25,267 bases of DNA from an uncultured Oscillospiraceae bacterium. GTDB lineage: Bacteria > Bacillota > Clostridia > Oscillospirales > Oscillospiraceae. Positions within the stretch are counted from its first letter, which is position 1. Each line of letters begins with the position of its first letter. Below are positions 18,101 through 23,838 of the stretch, piece by piece. The translations under genes and the position numbers were made by a program. Location of the stretch: assembly GCA_910585815.1 (NCBI GenBank), contig CAJUFJ010000050.1, positions 1 to 25,267 on the forward strand, given 5' to 3'. Below the pieces are notes generated by a model, which ran no database searches, was not told the DNA's origin, and saw only the letters and a list, made by a program, of their open reading frames with translations.

Positions 18101-21100
18101 ATTTGAAGGGGGTCATTTTCAAGGACCCGGCCACCGGCCCCTTCGATATGGAGGCGGGGGGCACAGATTGGTACAAGGGCTGGCAGACGGCGGACGAATA
18201 CCTGTCCGGCGATGTCCGTATGAAGCTGGCCAAGGCCCGCGCCGCCGCTGAGAAGTACCCTGAGTTCGCAGTCAATGCGGAGGCACTGGAGCAGGTGCAG
18301 CCCAAGGACCTGACCGCCGCCGAGATCAGTGTGCGCATTGGTGCGCCGTGGGTCAAGCCGGAATATTACCGTGAATTTATCTTTGAACTGCTCCAGACGC
18401 CGGAATATCTGCGGGACGGCAAAATAGACGTTTTCTACAACAAAATCACCGGCAAATGGAATGTGAAGGGCAAGAGCGAGGACAGGCGGGACAACGCCCG
18501 TATCCGTGCTACCTACGGCACCAAGCGCAGAAACGCCTATGTCATTTTTGAGAATCTTTTGAACCAGCGGGACACACAAATTTATGACGAGGACGCCGAA
18601 GGGAAGCGTATTCTTAATTCCAAACACACCACAATCGCCCAGCAGAAAGCGGAGGCTATCGACCAAGCGTTCCGGGACTGGATTTTCAAAGACCCGGAGC
18701 GGCGCGCCGACTTGTGCGCCACCTATAACCGCCTCTTTAACTCTAAGCGGCCCCGTGAGTATGACGGCGGCCACATCACCTTTGCCGGAATGAACCCGGA
18801 GTACAAGTTGGAACCCCACCAGCGCAATGCCGTAGCGCGGATGCTCTATGGCGGCAATTCCCTCTTGGCCCACTGTGTCGGCGCTGGCAAGACCTTTGAA
18901 ATGACCGCCGCCGCTATGGAGAGCAAACGGCTGGGCCACTGCCAGAAATCGCTCTTTGTCGTGCCCAACCACTTGACGGAGCAATGGGGCAGCGATTTCC
19001 TGACCCTTTATCCCGGCGCCAAGGTGCTGGTAGCTACCAAGAAGGACTTTAAGCCCAAGAACCGCAAGAAGTTCTGTGCCCGCATCGCCACCGGGGACTA
19101 TGACGCCGTTATCATCGGCCATTCTCAATTTGAGATGATCCCCCTCTCCCCGGAACGGCAGGCGCAGGTGATCGAGGACCAGATCGGTGAGATCATGGAC
19201 GCTATCGCGGAGGCCAAGGCGCAGAAGGAAGAAAACTGGACCATCAAGCAGATGGAGGGGACAAGGAAAGACCTGGAGGCGAAGCTGAAAAAACTCACCG
19301 ACAAGAAGAAGGACGACACTGTTACCTTTGAGGAATTGGGCATCGACCGCCTGTTTGTAGACGAGGCGCATTATTATAAGAACCTCTTTTTACATACAAA
19401 AATGCGGAATGTAGCTGGTATTGCTCAAACAGAGGCACAGAAATCCAGTGATATGTTTGGCAAATGCCGCTATCTGGACGAGCTGACAGGCGGCAGGGGC
19501 GTGACCTTCGCCACCGGCACTCCTGTCAGCAATTCGATGGTCGAGCTTTATACCATGATGCGCTATCTGCAATTTGATATGCTGGAGGAAGCGGGACTGA
19601 GCCACTTTGATGATTGGGCGGCGATGTTCGGTGAGAAGGTGTCCGCAGTAGAGTTGAAGCCGGAGGGCACGGGATTCCGCTCCAAAACAAGGTTTTCCCG
19701 GTTCAATAACCTCCCGGAATTGATGAACCTCTGGAAAGAGGCCGCCGATATCAAGACGGCGGAAATGCTGAAGCTCCCTGTGCCGGAGGCCGAGTATATC
19801 ACTGTGACCACCGAACCCAGCGCGGCGCAGAAGGAAATGGTGCAGTCTTTGGCAGAACGGGCCGAGGCTGTCCGCAATGGCGATGTAAAGCCCAATGTGG
19901 ACAATATGCTCAAAATTACCAGCGATGGGCGCAAGCTGGCCCTTGACCAGCGCATTATGAATCCCCTGCTGGGGGACGATCCCAACAGCAAGGTCAACGC
20001 CTGCGTCAAAAACGTATTTGAAATTTGGCAGGAAAGCACACCCACCAAGGGCGCACAGCTTGTTTTCTGCGACCTTTCCACACCAAAAGGACGGTCTGAA
20101 AGCAAAAAGTCCGGCAAAGGCAAGACAATGGTAAAGAAGGTCATTGAAATGGTGATGGGACAGAACCCGGACGAGGTAGAGGAAGATGCCGAGGGCGTCA
20201 AGCTGGAAATGGGCGTATATGATGATATTCGTGCGAAGCTGATTGCTAAAGGTGTGCCAGCGGAAGAAATCGCTTTTATTCACGACGCCCATACCGAAGC
20301 GCAAAAGGTGGAGCTGTTCGCCAAGGTGCGTTCCGGCCAGGTGCGCGTTCTGCTGGGCAGTACACAGAAGATGGGCGCCGGGACCAACGTGCAAAAAAGG
20401 CTGGTCGCCTCCCATGACCTGGATTGCCCGTGGCGCCCCGCGGATTTGGAGCAGCGGGCCGGACGGATCGTGAGGCGCGGCAACAACAATAAGAAGGTCA
20501 AAATATTCCGCTATGTCACCAAGGGCACCTTTGACGCTTACAACTGGGGGCTGGTGGAGAACAAGCAGAAATTCATCGGACAGATCATGAGCGGGAAATC
20601 CCCGGCGCGCTCCATTGAGGACGTGGACGCCACCGCTCTCTCCTATGCGGAGGTCAAAATGCTGGCTACCGGCGATCCCCGAATCAAGGAGAAGATGGAG
20701 CTGGACATCCAGGTTGCCAAGCTGAAAATGCTGAAAGCAAACCACATGGCGCAAAAATATGAAATGGAGGATATGGTAATCAAGCACTACCCCCAGAAGA
20801 TGGCGGAGGCCAGAATGTTCATCCGGGCGCTGACGGAAGATATGCAGATTCGGGATATGCACCCGGTAAGGGACGACGCTTTTTCTATGACCGTCTGCGG
20901 CAAAACCTACACAGAGCGGAAAGCGGCGGGCGAGGCTATCCTTGCCGCCTGCAAGAGCATGACCGAGCCGGACAAGCCCCTTGATTTGGGCCAGTTCCGG
21001 GGCTTCCCCATGAGAGTTCAGCTAAAGGGTGAAAAGTTTATAGTTTCAATGAAGCAGAATCTCACCTACACGGCGGAATTGGCGGATGAGCCTTTGGGGA

Positions 21101-21486
21101 ATGTGATCCGCATCAATAATGCACTGGAGAAGATCGCGGAAAGTCTGGAAGGGCAAAAACGTGGGTTGACCACGCTGGAGGGCAATCTGGCAAACGCAAA
21201 GGAAGAAGCGGCGCGGCCCTTCCCCCAAGAGGAAGAACTGGCGAAGAAATCAGCCCGGCTTTCCGAACTGAACGCAGAATTGGACAATGACGGTAAGGAA
21301 CGGGATCAGGGCAACGCTGCGGAGCCGGGACAGGAGGACGGAGGAACACCGCCGCAGGTCAATTCTGTCCCGCCCATAACGGAGGGTGATAAACCGTCCA
21401 TCCGGGCGGCGCTGAAAAGCTACACGCCACCTGCCCCGGCAGCCGCTGGCACCGAGAAAAGCCATCACCGGGGGGCGGTGCTGTGA
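9118..21486 (+). CDS. Giant polyvalent ArdC / MutS-I / methylase / SNF2-helicase protein
   Basis: One uninterrupted frame of about 4,122 codons belongs to the LtrC-like helicase/methylase family of Clostridia elements. In order: an ArdC-like DNA-binding head (1-255); a Gly/Arg/Asp-rich linker overprinted by tnpV (293-414); three copies of a recurrent module (about 478-580, 710-806, 1005-1115); a MutS domain-I-like module (about 1147-1245, LYQVGDFFELFGEDAKTAAA); a region I recall as DUF6908-like (about 1427-1540); a second MutS-I-like module (about 2092-2190); an N6-adenine methylase-like domain with LEPSCGIGNFFG at 2567 and NVPF at 2632; and a SNF2-type helicase with GAGKT (Lys3258), DEAH (3415) and QRAGRIVRRG near 3779. 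ATG 9118 has GGAGG at 9109-9112 with typical spacing. It is longer than relatives I remember (roughly 2,000-3,000 aa). Likely roles are DNA processing and protection during transfer. Confidence 0.85.
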   Translation: MANKLQYVSDLADQTAHTVTHSIDGWKRYLDTSARIYKYPFDEQLLIYAQRPDATACASMELWNGTMRRWIKPGSKGIAIIRKDRRGKPGLEYVYDYRDTRPVNGAREPYLWQMRKEHHPAVLAALEQRYGPAAKGDIGDQLMELARHAVDEVYRDRLSDLAYDTKDSLLEELDDLNLEVRFRRLLTASVQYTLLTRCGLDPLDYLDDEDFAGISEFSTPAVLHHLGNAASAVSMEALMEIGTAIRQYEQTQAKNNQKISEKPLAKEPQTGYTTTREEFNTVKRESAERSDTDGGADLHEGGRLPGARSGDGRRGRTGGNAAGQVRDVAGGLSEGASQRDIHLHASDGQADRSPAGDRPAGAGAGGQYREGPDEKPGRERGIEGQRSDGVGAGGERLHPSGGGNGAGGDRLQVDQEQHEAAGGQPAASVLQEPEETPAPGLARFHLFPTVEEQVEAIAEAQAEEKRQTEIDASIIHRVPDVVVDRILTSGGNSRHSIERIVAFFQKSPSSEDAAAFLEKEYGVGGKGLTVAKTKYAMWFDEKGVHICPGNNTYGAIFTHLPWAVVGIRISQLLKDGMFASQEKIDTAQENELDSLANRLADLCVEFSDEAKEKDYLHTVSEAYRGSRSEESVLRIKELLREPESRRRVLSELRAFSNSYVTDRSLLRHRPAISLPALIRQTADLDKPVTEFKAVDGFAPAKATFITEDEIDQFLMGAFSLEGGRIRVYSYFMQGHDAKECAAFLRHECGDMGRTSEKLKTWSDTKGIKFTRLHEDSGADGYDTVYLNWNQAQKRIRDLIEKDRYLTRQERESLPEHDKNHLARMLYHFFSHVPDCKHLPFANGADLAAAAKQILPLLEVPEAAAKLFDTMLSDFSAISPDADGYTGMMFAMRDMGAFVRGDSPLFSPLPESALQAEREVKERNRKKDQTPEQGAVTDAPEPPGEASSDLAAVARALASKRKPEATVARALASKRKPEATVRGDGQFSLFSSGQMAEPQEQREITDMDLDHFLIEDLGDPERKQRLYALFTEGWSDAIIVRKLEQEYSWSRHGNVEGGFCTLSDGTRGYAYFAKELRISPRPEGKMRHVSFEEMAAHIRQLIQEGRYLSPEELERYQKDHAAPEPEAPVFSTPPQAPEQEQETSRSPWWDEYSTVKESHPNHLILYQVGDFFELFGEDAKTAAAVLGLTLTNRPVGGVGRVEMCGFPIHALEQNVEKLRGQYDVAVSAVDTKTGAYQTRTMAALDGGTVPYNFEFEYRQLSRLKSDCDYFLGAGGRHERHLSEGGSIAAQIAKMRELYGLLPEKPEWLTAEDIDRYEAQMTGAEPEKQAVEQHEAPAPAKEAVAAVQNPNYEITVTSAEALILARPMSQAGITANRTVQENGDVTFSVPESEKDVLERLITKIRKDISRAAEAVSKPKKARRTRPEINYRAFEKLFPEIISGEYRSMHLQAGPSYMPLHVQWIADDAVAVSHTYQQNGDTMYDPEMTFRVDREKGTLEALTFRQDSGIPLYQEVYPEPGKWIPKLRNDLNTFAAQWMKNITAQKFIREQAVSVRDGEDVEVFFSPEGAPFAAYDILMREADTITAQLLNDESYANARMNSDEQNSRDECNIAINRIAVSMLKTNPQFYRAYFDSLEAVHRFRNYLFETTYQQNLATEQAPVSSVTLYREALALLVGAVRGSSFYDYLRDRETDYHSAKDELDAEITAMMDEVKEGNPALYEAYHALPKFREWLVEDILEQTYQDYITDPRDAVQRYADTPDAPAWIREDAPAQTEQDAHETAPPKEKAEARDPLAPAYQEGDTVYIRDRAFIVKKVEKSSVLLQDQSHSLPIYERYGKEPFARELLEDDRNSNITPFLSAYLPDIDPVLRETLTGDGGLLELWDKAMIAGYIQAGENNLEIAQRLADTYKGVVGTVVLWTGNQADYSADSSGFEVHIHDGQDSKISMPWHLIAPILRALYQQELDGFLHEPPAEGHSREQAEASTEIPQVPETVAEPTGADAPGNAETVWHTPGGKEYRAGDTVEHIIDGTPNQIVIDSIGEDYIYYTFPDLAQAPTEMFRDKFEKLLDDGSHAVVRKASKHAHQASTEPSLAPNVSEYLNLKAQHPDKLVGVQMGQYMMFYGKDAEEASAALGRNILTRDIPGLGETSVTGYNGAWQAALKKLLEHGKSVVLARPDPQRGPDAPYEIIKERDISKYIPLGKELTIDGRRMKVDSIDYASDKVSLMDVELTMEHRQPVFHEESVIVVREYVEEAERREFEQAAHVEEIVEAPAADEPVPPESQRHAGADELDEAKRLIEDFCDVEYDGGVDFSDLEHIGIAYTSTEDEKHEIQVEVNLLDFSVTQMLDDQLVEQRRYKTLRELIDNELSALAFDDLIHVEGEPEQLLASALRAAQKPGPAPEPERVEIDGGRIAEPPAPKTPITSKVVGRVNAGAFDVIFEELHVGPELHNFHITDEGLGTGGQKTKYQNNAAATRTLKQIEADGRLATPEEQEILSRYVGWGSLPQAFDENNKAWAKESEELQSLLTPDEYAAARATTLNAHYTSPRVIKAIYDAVQRMGFQPGNVLEPSCGIGNFFGLLPENLSGANLYGVELDSLTGRIARQLYQKANITVDGFENTDHPDDFFDLAVGNVPFGSYKVHDRRYNRHNLQIHDYFLMKTLDKLRPGGIMAVITSKGTMDKKNSKAREALAQKANLLGAIRLPNNTFKANAGTEVTSDILFFQKRATVPEKMPEWVESGLTADGVPLNQYYLQHPEMVLGTMALGKSLYGNDTETACYPIEGADLAEQLAGAVAHIAPPDQALLDMDAPEQEDGKAVESIPADPNVRNFSYTVSKGKIYFRENSRMAPVELGKVPTARVKGMIGIRDSARKLIDLQLKGASDAEIKEEQASLNRLYDAYTKKYGILNSAGNRLAFNQDSSYPLLCSLEVLDDEGNFKQKADVFTKRTIQHHEAVTSVDTAVEALAVSIGERACVDLGFMASLMDGGEKIPQIVEDLKGVIFKDPATGPFDMEAGGTDWYKGWQTADEYLSGDVRMKLAKARAAAEKYPEFAVNAEALEQVQPKDLTAAEISVRIGAPWVKPEYYREFIFELLQTPEYLRDGKIDVFYNKITGKWNVKGKSEDRRDNARIRATYGTKRRNAYVIFENLLNQRDTQIYDEDAEGKRILNSKHTTIAQQKAEAIDQAFRDWIFKDPERRADLCATYNRLFNSKRPREYDGGHITFAGMNPEYKLEPHQRNAVARMLYGGNSLLAHCVGAGKTFEMTAAAMESKRLGHCQKSLFVVPNHLTEQWGSDFLTLYPGAKVLVATKKDFKPKNRKKFCARIATGDYDAVIIGHSQFEMIPLSPERQAQVIEDQIGEIMDAIAEAKAQKEENWTIKQMEGTRKDLEAKLKKLTDKKKDDTVTFEELGIDRLFVDEAHYYKNLFLHTKMRNVAGIAQTEAQKSSDMFGKCRYLDELTGGRGVTFATGTPVSNSMVELYTMMRYLQFDMLEEAGLSHFDDWAAMFGEKVSAVELKPEGTGFRSKTRFSRFNNLPELMNLWKEAADIKTAEMLKLPVPEAEYITVTTEPSAAQKEMVQSLAERAEAVRNGDVKPNVDNMLKITSDGRKLALDQRIMNPLLGDDPNSKVNACVKNVFEIWQESTPTKGAQLVFCDLSTPKGRSESKKSGKGKTMVKKVIEMVMGQNPDEVEEDAEGVKLEMGVYDDIRAKLIAKGVPAEEIAFIHDAHTEAQKVELFAKVRSGQVRVLLGSTQKMGAGTNVQKRLVASHDLDCPWRPADLEQRAGRIVRRGNNNKKVKIFRYVTKGTFDAYNWGLVENKQKFIGQIMSGKSPARSIEDVDATALSYAEVKMLATGDPRIKEKMELDIQVAKLKMLKANHMAQKYEMEDMVIKHYPQKMAEARMFIRALTEDMQIRDMHPVRDDAFSMTVCGKTYTERKAAGEAILAACKSMTEPDKPLDLGQFRGFPMRVQLKGEKFIVSMKQNLTYTAELADEPLGNVIRINNALEKIAESLEGQKRGLTTLEGNLANAKEEAARPFPQEEELAKKSARLSELNAELDNDGKERDQGNAAEPGQEDGGTPPQVNSVPPITEGDKPSIRAALKSYTPPAPAAAGTEKSHHRGAVL
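9995..10357 (+). CDS. tnpV: TnpV, nested in another frame of the giant gene
   Basis: This 120-aa protein starts MAELTYTKVGDYLVPDL and contains PLGKYGMLREDFLKEH, HLREIDRQAQEQVDSIV and DQMAWVQAVNGFTHQAEEMV, the pattern of the TnpV family first named in Tn4451. It lies wholly inside the giant gene, shifted by one base. ATG 9995 has a well-placed AAAGGAGC (9979-9986); an upstream in-frame start at 9968 would add nine residues but lacks a comparable site. Over this stretch the giant frame has biased, low-complexity Gly/Arg/Asp/Ala composition, as expected when the tnpV frame carries the selected sequence. TnpV was compared with phage excisionases when described, but its function is not settled. 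The gene has no promoter that I can see and is probably translated from the giant-gene mRNA. Confidence 0.85.
   Translation: MAELTYTKVGDYLVPDLVMDGEDELEEMPLGKYGMLREDFLKEHHSGTYTSMLLTGRLTDHLREIDRQAQEQVDSIVRDLMKSRGVNEELKARDQMAWVQAVNGFTHQAEEMVLAEIVYK
11971..12054 (+). repeat. Perfect 42-bp tandem duplication inside the giant gene
   Basis: A 42-nt unit beginning GTGGCCCGCGCCC is present twice, back to back and identical, at 11971-12012 and 12013-12054. It encodes VARALASKRKPEAT twice (residues 952-979). Being in frame and perfect, it looks like recent replication slippage in a linker between modules. Confidence 0.95.
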
Positions 21487-21821
21487 GGAAGAACGAGGGC
21501 CGAACCATTGGCCTCTACACAAAGGTGTCCCCAGAGGAAAAGGAGGTGATTGACCAGAAAATGGCCCTGCTGGACACGTCCAATCTGCGGGGGTATCTGC
21601 GGAAGATGGCGGTGGATGGGTATATCGTCCATTTGGATATGGAGTGTGTGAAGGAGCTGGTGAGGCTGTTCCGCTCCATCTCCAGCAACGTGAACCAGAT
21701 CACCCGACGATGCAATGAAACGCGCAACCTCTATGCCCAGGATGTGGAGGATTTGCGGCAGGGCTATGACCGGGTTTGGCATGAGGTATATGCCCTGATA
21801 CGGAAATTTGAGGACCTTTGA
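21483..21821 (+). CDS. mobC: MobC-type relaxosome accessory protein
   Basis: This 112-aa protein matches the MobC family of relaxosome proteins, which bind near the transfer origin and help the relaxase open DNA. The N-terminus is ribbon-helix-helix-like (TIGLYTKVSPEEKEVIDQKM, then LRGYLRKMAVDG), and the family signature SSNVNQITRRCNETRNLY is at about 65-82. GTG 21483 overlaps the giant-gene stop as GTGA, so translation is likely coupled. A strong terminator follows the stop codon, closing the operon. The relaxase is encoded about 2 kb downstream, so both relaxosome parts are in this window. Confidence 0.85.
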   Translation: MRKNEGRTIGLYTKVSPEEKEVIDQKMALLDTSNLRGYLRKMAVDGYIVHLDMECVKELVRLFRSISSNVNQITRRCNETRNLYAQDVEDLRQGYDRVWHEVYALIRKFEDL

Positions 21822-21828
21822 CAAGGAG

Positions 21829-21872
21829 GGCGGCGGGAGCGTGTGTTTTACGCTTCCGCCGCCTTTTCTCTT
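21829..21872 (+). terminator. Strong intrinsic terminator after mobC
   Basis: GGCGGCGGGAGCGT (21829-21842) pairs with ACGCTTCCGCCGCC (21850-21863), 14 pairs with one G-T, around a 7-nt loop. TTTTCTCTTTT follows. It separates the conjugation operon from the AT-rich cargo cassette. Confidence 0.92.
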
Positions 21873-21929
21873 TTATGCTTCTTTGGAGTGAATTTGCTAC
21901 TATCAGTGATTCATTTAACTGCCAGCGTG

Positions 21930-21958
21930 TTGAAATGTAGTGTACAATATGATATTAT
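21930..21958 (+). promoter_or_regulatory. Promoter of the acidic cargo gene
   Basis: TTGAAA (21930-21935) and TATTAT (21953-21958) are separated by 17 nt. Transcription would start about 35 nt before the ATG at 22001. Both hexamers and the spacing equal those before the GGDEF-like gene. Confidence 0.65.
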
Positions 21959-22000
21959 GACTTTAATACATCACATTTTGTATGAAAGTGAGATCACAGT

Positions 22001-22465
22001 ATGGATGGCATGGAGTTGGATTTAAGCCAATTTGAGCTTGTGGAAGCGCCGAAGGAGTGCGTATTAAAAGAGAAAGTTGCTTGGGCTGTTGAAGGGAACG
22101 GTACTTTTCAGACGGCGGAAGTAGAACTTTTTCAAGGTGAGATTGCGCAGTATGGCAATCTAAAACCTGATTATATTACAATATTTTTCACCAATGTTTC
22201 TCTCAATGTCACACAAGAGCAGTTCGATCAACTGGTGAACGCTCTGCCGCGTCCTCCCGCCGGGTTGGTCTATCGGACGCTTGACGATGCGTTTGCCTTG
22301 GAGGATGAGCAGTTTTGGATTTATGATATGGAGAGCGGCGCTTTCCTTGAAGCGAGCGCGTTCCCCAACATAGTGAACAATCTGTATAGCTGCACCGATA
22401 TTTCCGAGACATACTGCCAGGAGCAATACGGGAAATCTTGGATGGTACTTACAAAAGACGAATAG
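22001..22465 (+). CDS. Hypothetical highly acidic cargo protein
   Basis: I do not recognise this 154-aa protein. By my count it has about 27 Asp/Glu against 8 Lys/Arg, a net charge near -19. It has no signal peptide or membrane helix. The middle (DYITIFFTNVSLNVTQEQFD) looks like an ordinary alpha/beta fold, so it is a real protein and not low-complexity sequence. The gene is AT-rich compared with its neighbours, has its own promoter, and is followed by a terminator: a self-contained cassette between mobC and the Toprim gene. Starts at 22001 and 22010 are both possible, with only a weak AGTGAG upstream. Immunity-protein-like or DNA-mimic roles would fit the charge but are speculation. Confidence 0.65.
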   Translation: MDGMELDLSQFELVEAPKECVLKEKVAWAVEGNGTFQTAEVELFQGEIAQYGNLKPDYITIFFTNVSLNVTQEQFDQLVNALPRPPAGLVYRTLDDAFALEDEQFWIYDMESGAFLEASAFPNIVNNLYSCTDISETYCQEQYGKSWMVLTKDE

Positions 22466-22480
22466 GTTACATCCTTATCA

Positions 22481-22516
22481 CAGGGGCTTGCAAATGTGCA
22501 GGCCCCTGATTTTTTA
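22481..22516 (+). terminator. Intrinsic terminator before the Toprim gene
   Basis: CAGGGGC (22481-22487) pairs with GCCCCTG (22502-22508), with extra TGCA pairing in the loop, followed by ATTTTTTATT. It ends the acidic-gene transcript and lies directly before the AGGAGG (22522-22527) of the next gene, the same design as at 9052. Confidence 0.85.
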
Positions 22517-22535
22517 TTCTCAGGAGGTGGTATCG

Positions 22536-23495
22536 CTGCCGGGAGTAACCAAAGAACAGATTGCAAAAGCGAAGGAGTGGGATTTGCTATCCTATCTGCA
22601 AACCTATGAGCCGCATGAGCTGAAACGAAGCGGCCCCAGCGAATATTGTACCCGCACCCATGACAGTCTCAAAATCTCAAACGGGAAATGGTGCTGGAAC
22701 AGCCGGGGGTTTGGAGGCCGCACGGCGCTGGACTATCTGATTAAAGTCAGAGGGATGGATTTTGTGGGAGCGGTGGAAGCCCTGTGCGGCTACCGCTCCC
22801 CACCGCCATCGGAGCGGCCAAAACCGAAGCCTCCAAAGCCGTTTGCGCTGCCAGCGGCAAGCCGGTGTGCCACGGCGATAGTATCCTATCTTCAAGGCAG
22901 GGGCATAGACCCGGACATAATGGGCGCGTGTTTCAAAGCTGGTACGCTCTATGAGAGCCGCAGGTATCATAACTGCGTATTCGTAGGCCGGGACCCAACA
23001 GGCCGCGCCCGGTTCGCCTGTCTCCGGGGAACACGGGACAACTTTCGGATAGATGTGGAGGGAAGCGACAAACGGTATAATTTTTCCCTCCCTGCGGCTG
23101 ACCGGTCGTGTCCCCGGCTGGCTGTCGCGGAAAGTCCTATTGACGCTCTATCGCTGGCTACGCTGGTAAAGCTGTCCGGGGGTGACTGGCAGAGCAGCCA
23201 CTATATTTCTCTTGGAGGGACCGCCCCCCGCGCCATGCTCCAATTCCTCCATGACCATCCGAAGATCACGCAGGTCAGCTTGTGTCTGGACAACGACAAG
23301 GCCGGGACGTTGGGCATAGAGCGGCTGGAGCAGGCGATCCGAGAGGACCCGGAATTATCCAAGAGGGTGACGCTGATCTACCACAACCCGCCGCCTGCGG
23401 AGTATGGGAAGGACTACAACGAATTTCTCTGTCAGGTCAAAGCTGCTCAAATGCAGCAACGGCAGCGGGAAGGAGTACGACAGGCATCTATTTAA
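22536..23495 (+). CDS. DUF3991/Toprim-domain, primase-like protein
   Basis: This protein of about 319 aa has an N-terminal region resembling the DUF3991/CHC2-like part of mobile-element primases (LKRSGPSEYCTRTHDSLKIS, then WCWNSRGFGGRTALDYL). A C-terminal Toprim domain has the acidic triad placed as expected: Glu199 in AESPIDALSLA, and Asp252 and Asp254 in LCLDNDKAG. Such proteins are thought to act in priming or processing the transferred strand. The start is unusual: the only well-placed ribosome site, AGGAGG at 22522-22527, points to CTG 22536 (PGVTKEQI follows). The in-frame ATG at 22494 lies inside the terminator loop with no ribosome site. The 3' end overlaps the convergent XRE gene by 8 nt. 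Confidence 0.8.
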   Translation: MPGVTKEQIAKAKEWDLLSYLQTYEPHELKRSGPSEYCTRTHDSLKISNGKWCWNSRGFGGRTALDYLIKVRGMDFVGAVEALCGYRSPPPSERPKPKPPKPFALPAASRCATAIVSYLQGRGIDPDIMGACFKAGTLYESRRYHNCVFVGRDPTGRARFACLRGTRDNFRIDVEGSDKRYNFSLPAADRSCPRLAVAESPIDALSLATLVKLSGGDWQSSHYISLGGTAPRAMLQFLHDHPKITQVSLCLDNDKAGTLGIERLEQAIREDPELSKRVTLIYHNPPPAEYGKDYNEFLCQVKAAQMQQRQREGVRQASI

Positions 23496-23730
23496 TCTCT
23501 GGCTCCAGCGCGGCAAATTCTGGCGAATTGAAAAAGTCAATGAGCGTAATATCCAGTCCATCACAAATCTTTTTGATCGTCAGAATTTTAGGGTCCTGAC
23601 TTCTGCCATACAAGATATTTTTCACCGAGGACGGCGGCAAAGCGGATAATGTCGCAAGTTTATTGATCGTGATGTTGCGCTCCGCGCACAAGTGCAAAAT
23701 TCTGTCCCGGATGGCTGACACAGTATCCAT
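23488..23730 (-). CDS. Small XRE-family repressor, divergent from the relaxase
   Basis: This 80-aa protein is a nearly bare Cro-type helix-turn-helix: MDTVSAIRDRILHLCAERNI, then INKLATLSALPPSSVKNILYGRS and KILTIKKICDGLDITLIDFF. It is the only convincing minus-strand gene here. It is transcribed away from the relaxase gene, and the roughly 108-nt gap between them carries a palindrome over the relaxase promoter, so it is the obvious candidate to repress the relaxase and possibly itself. On the minus strand AGGTAGGG lies about 10 nt before its ATG. No strong promoter for it stands out. Confidence 0.85.
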   Translation of the reverse strand: MDTVSAIRDRILHLCAERNITINKLATLSALPPSSVKNILYGRSQDPKILTIKKICDGLDITLIDFFNSPEFAALEPEIK

Positions 23731-23772
23731 AGCAAGGCCCTACCTTTTTTCTTCCAGCATACTAAAATGCTC

Positions 23773-23801
23773 TTGCAAAAGTAGGCTACCCATGCTACTA
23801 T
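23773..23801 (+). promoter_or_regulatory. Relaxase promoter with extended -10
   Basis: TTGCAA (23773-23778), a 17-nt spacer and TACTAT (23796-23801), preceded directly by TGC, form a good extended -10 promoter. The predicted start near 23808 falls inside the palindrome at 23804-23819. Confidence 0.65.
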
Positions 23802-23819
23802 TTAGGCTATACATAGCCT
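23782..23819. promoter_or_regulatory. Operator candidate for the XRE repressor
   Basis: AGGCTAT (23804-23810) and ATAGCCT (23813-23819) form a perfect 7+7 palindrome with a 2-nt centre. The half-site TAGGCTA also occurs at 23782-23788, between -35 and -10. Binding at both would block the relaxase promoter. The size suits a small XRE dimer. Confidence 0.6.
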
Positions 23820-23838
23820 GTTTTGAAAGGAGGAACAG

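Noticed and set aside
17140..19371. Long minus-strand open frames opposite the giant gene (also at 11443-12954, 15511-16980 and 19390-20862)
   Set aside because: They mirror methylase and helicase coding sequence on the + strand and have no recognisable domains or good start signals.
21843..22025. A 60-codon open frame overlapping the terminator and promoter after mobC
   Set aside because: It begins inside the terminator loop, has no ribosome site and covers the promoter of the next gene.
21822..23838. A transfer origin (oriT)
   Set aside because: The gaps near mobC and the relaxase are plausible places, but I see no nick-site sequence I can recognise; the inverted repeats there are better explained as terminators and an operator.
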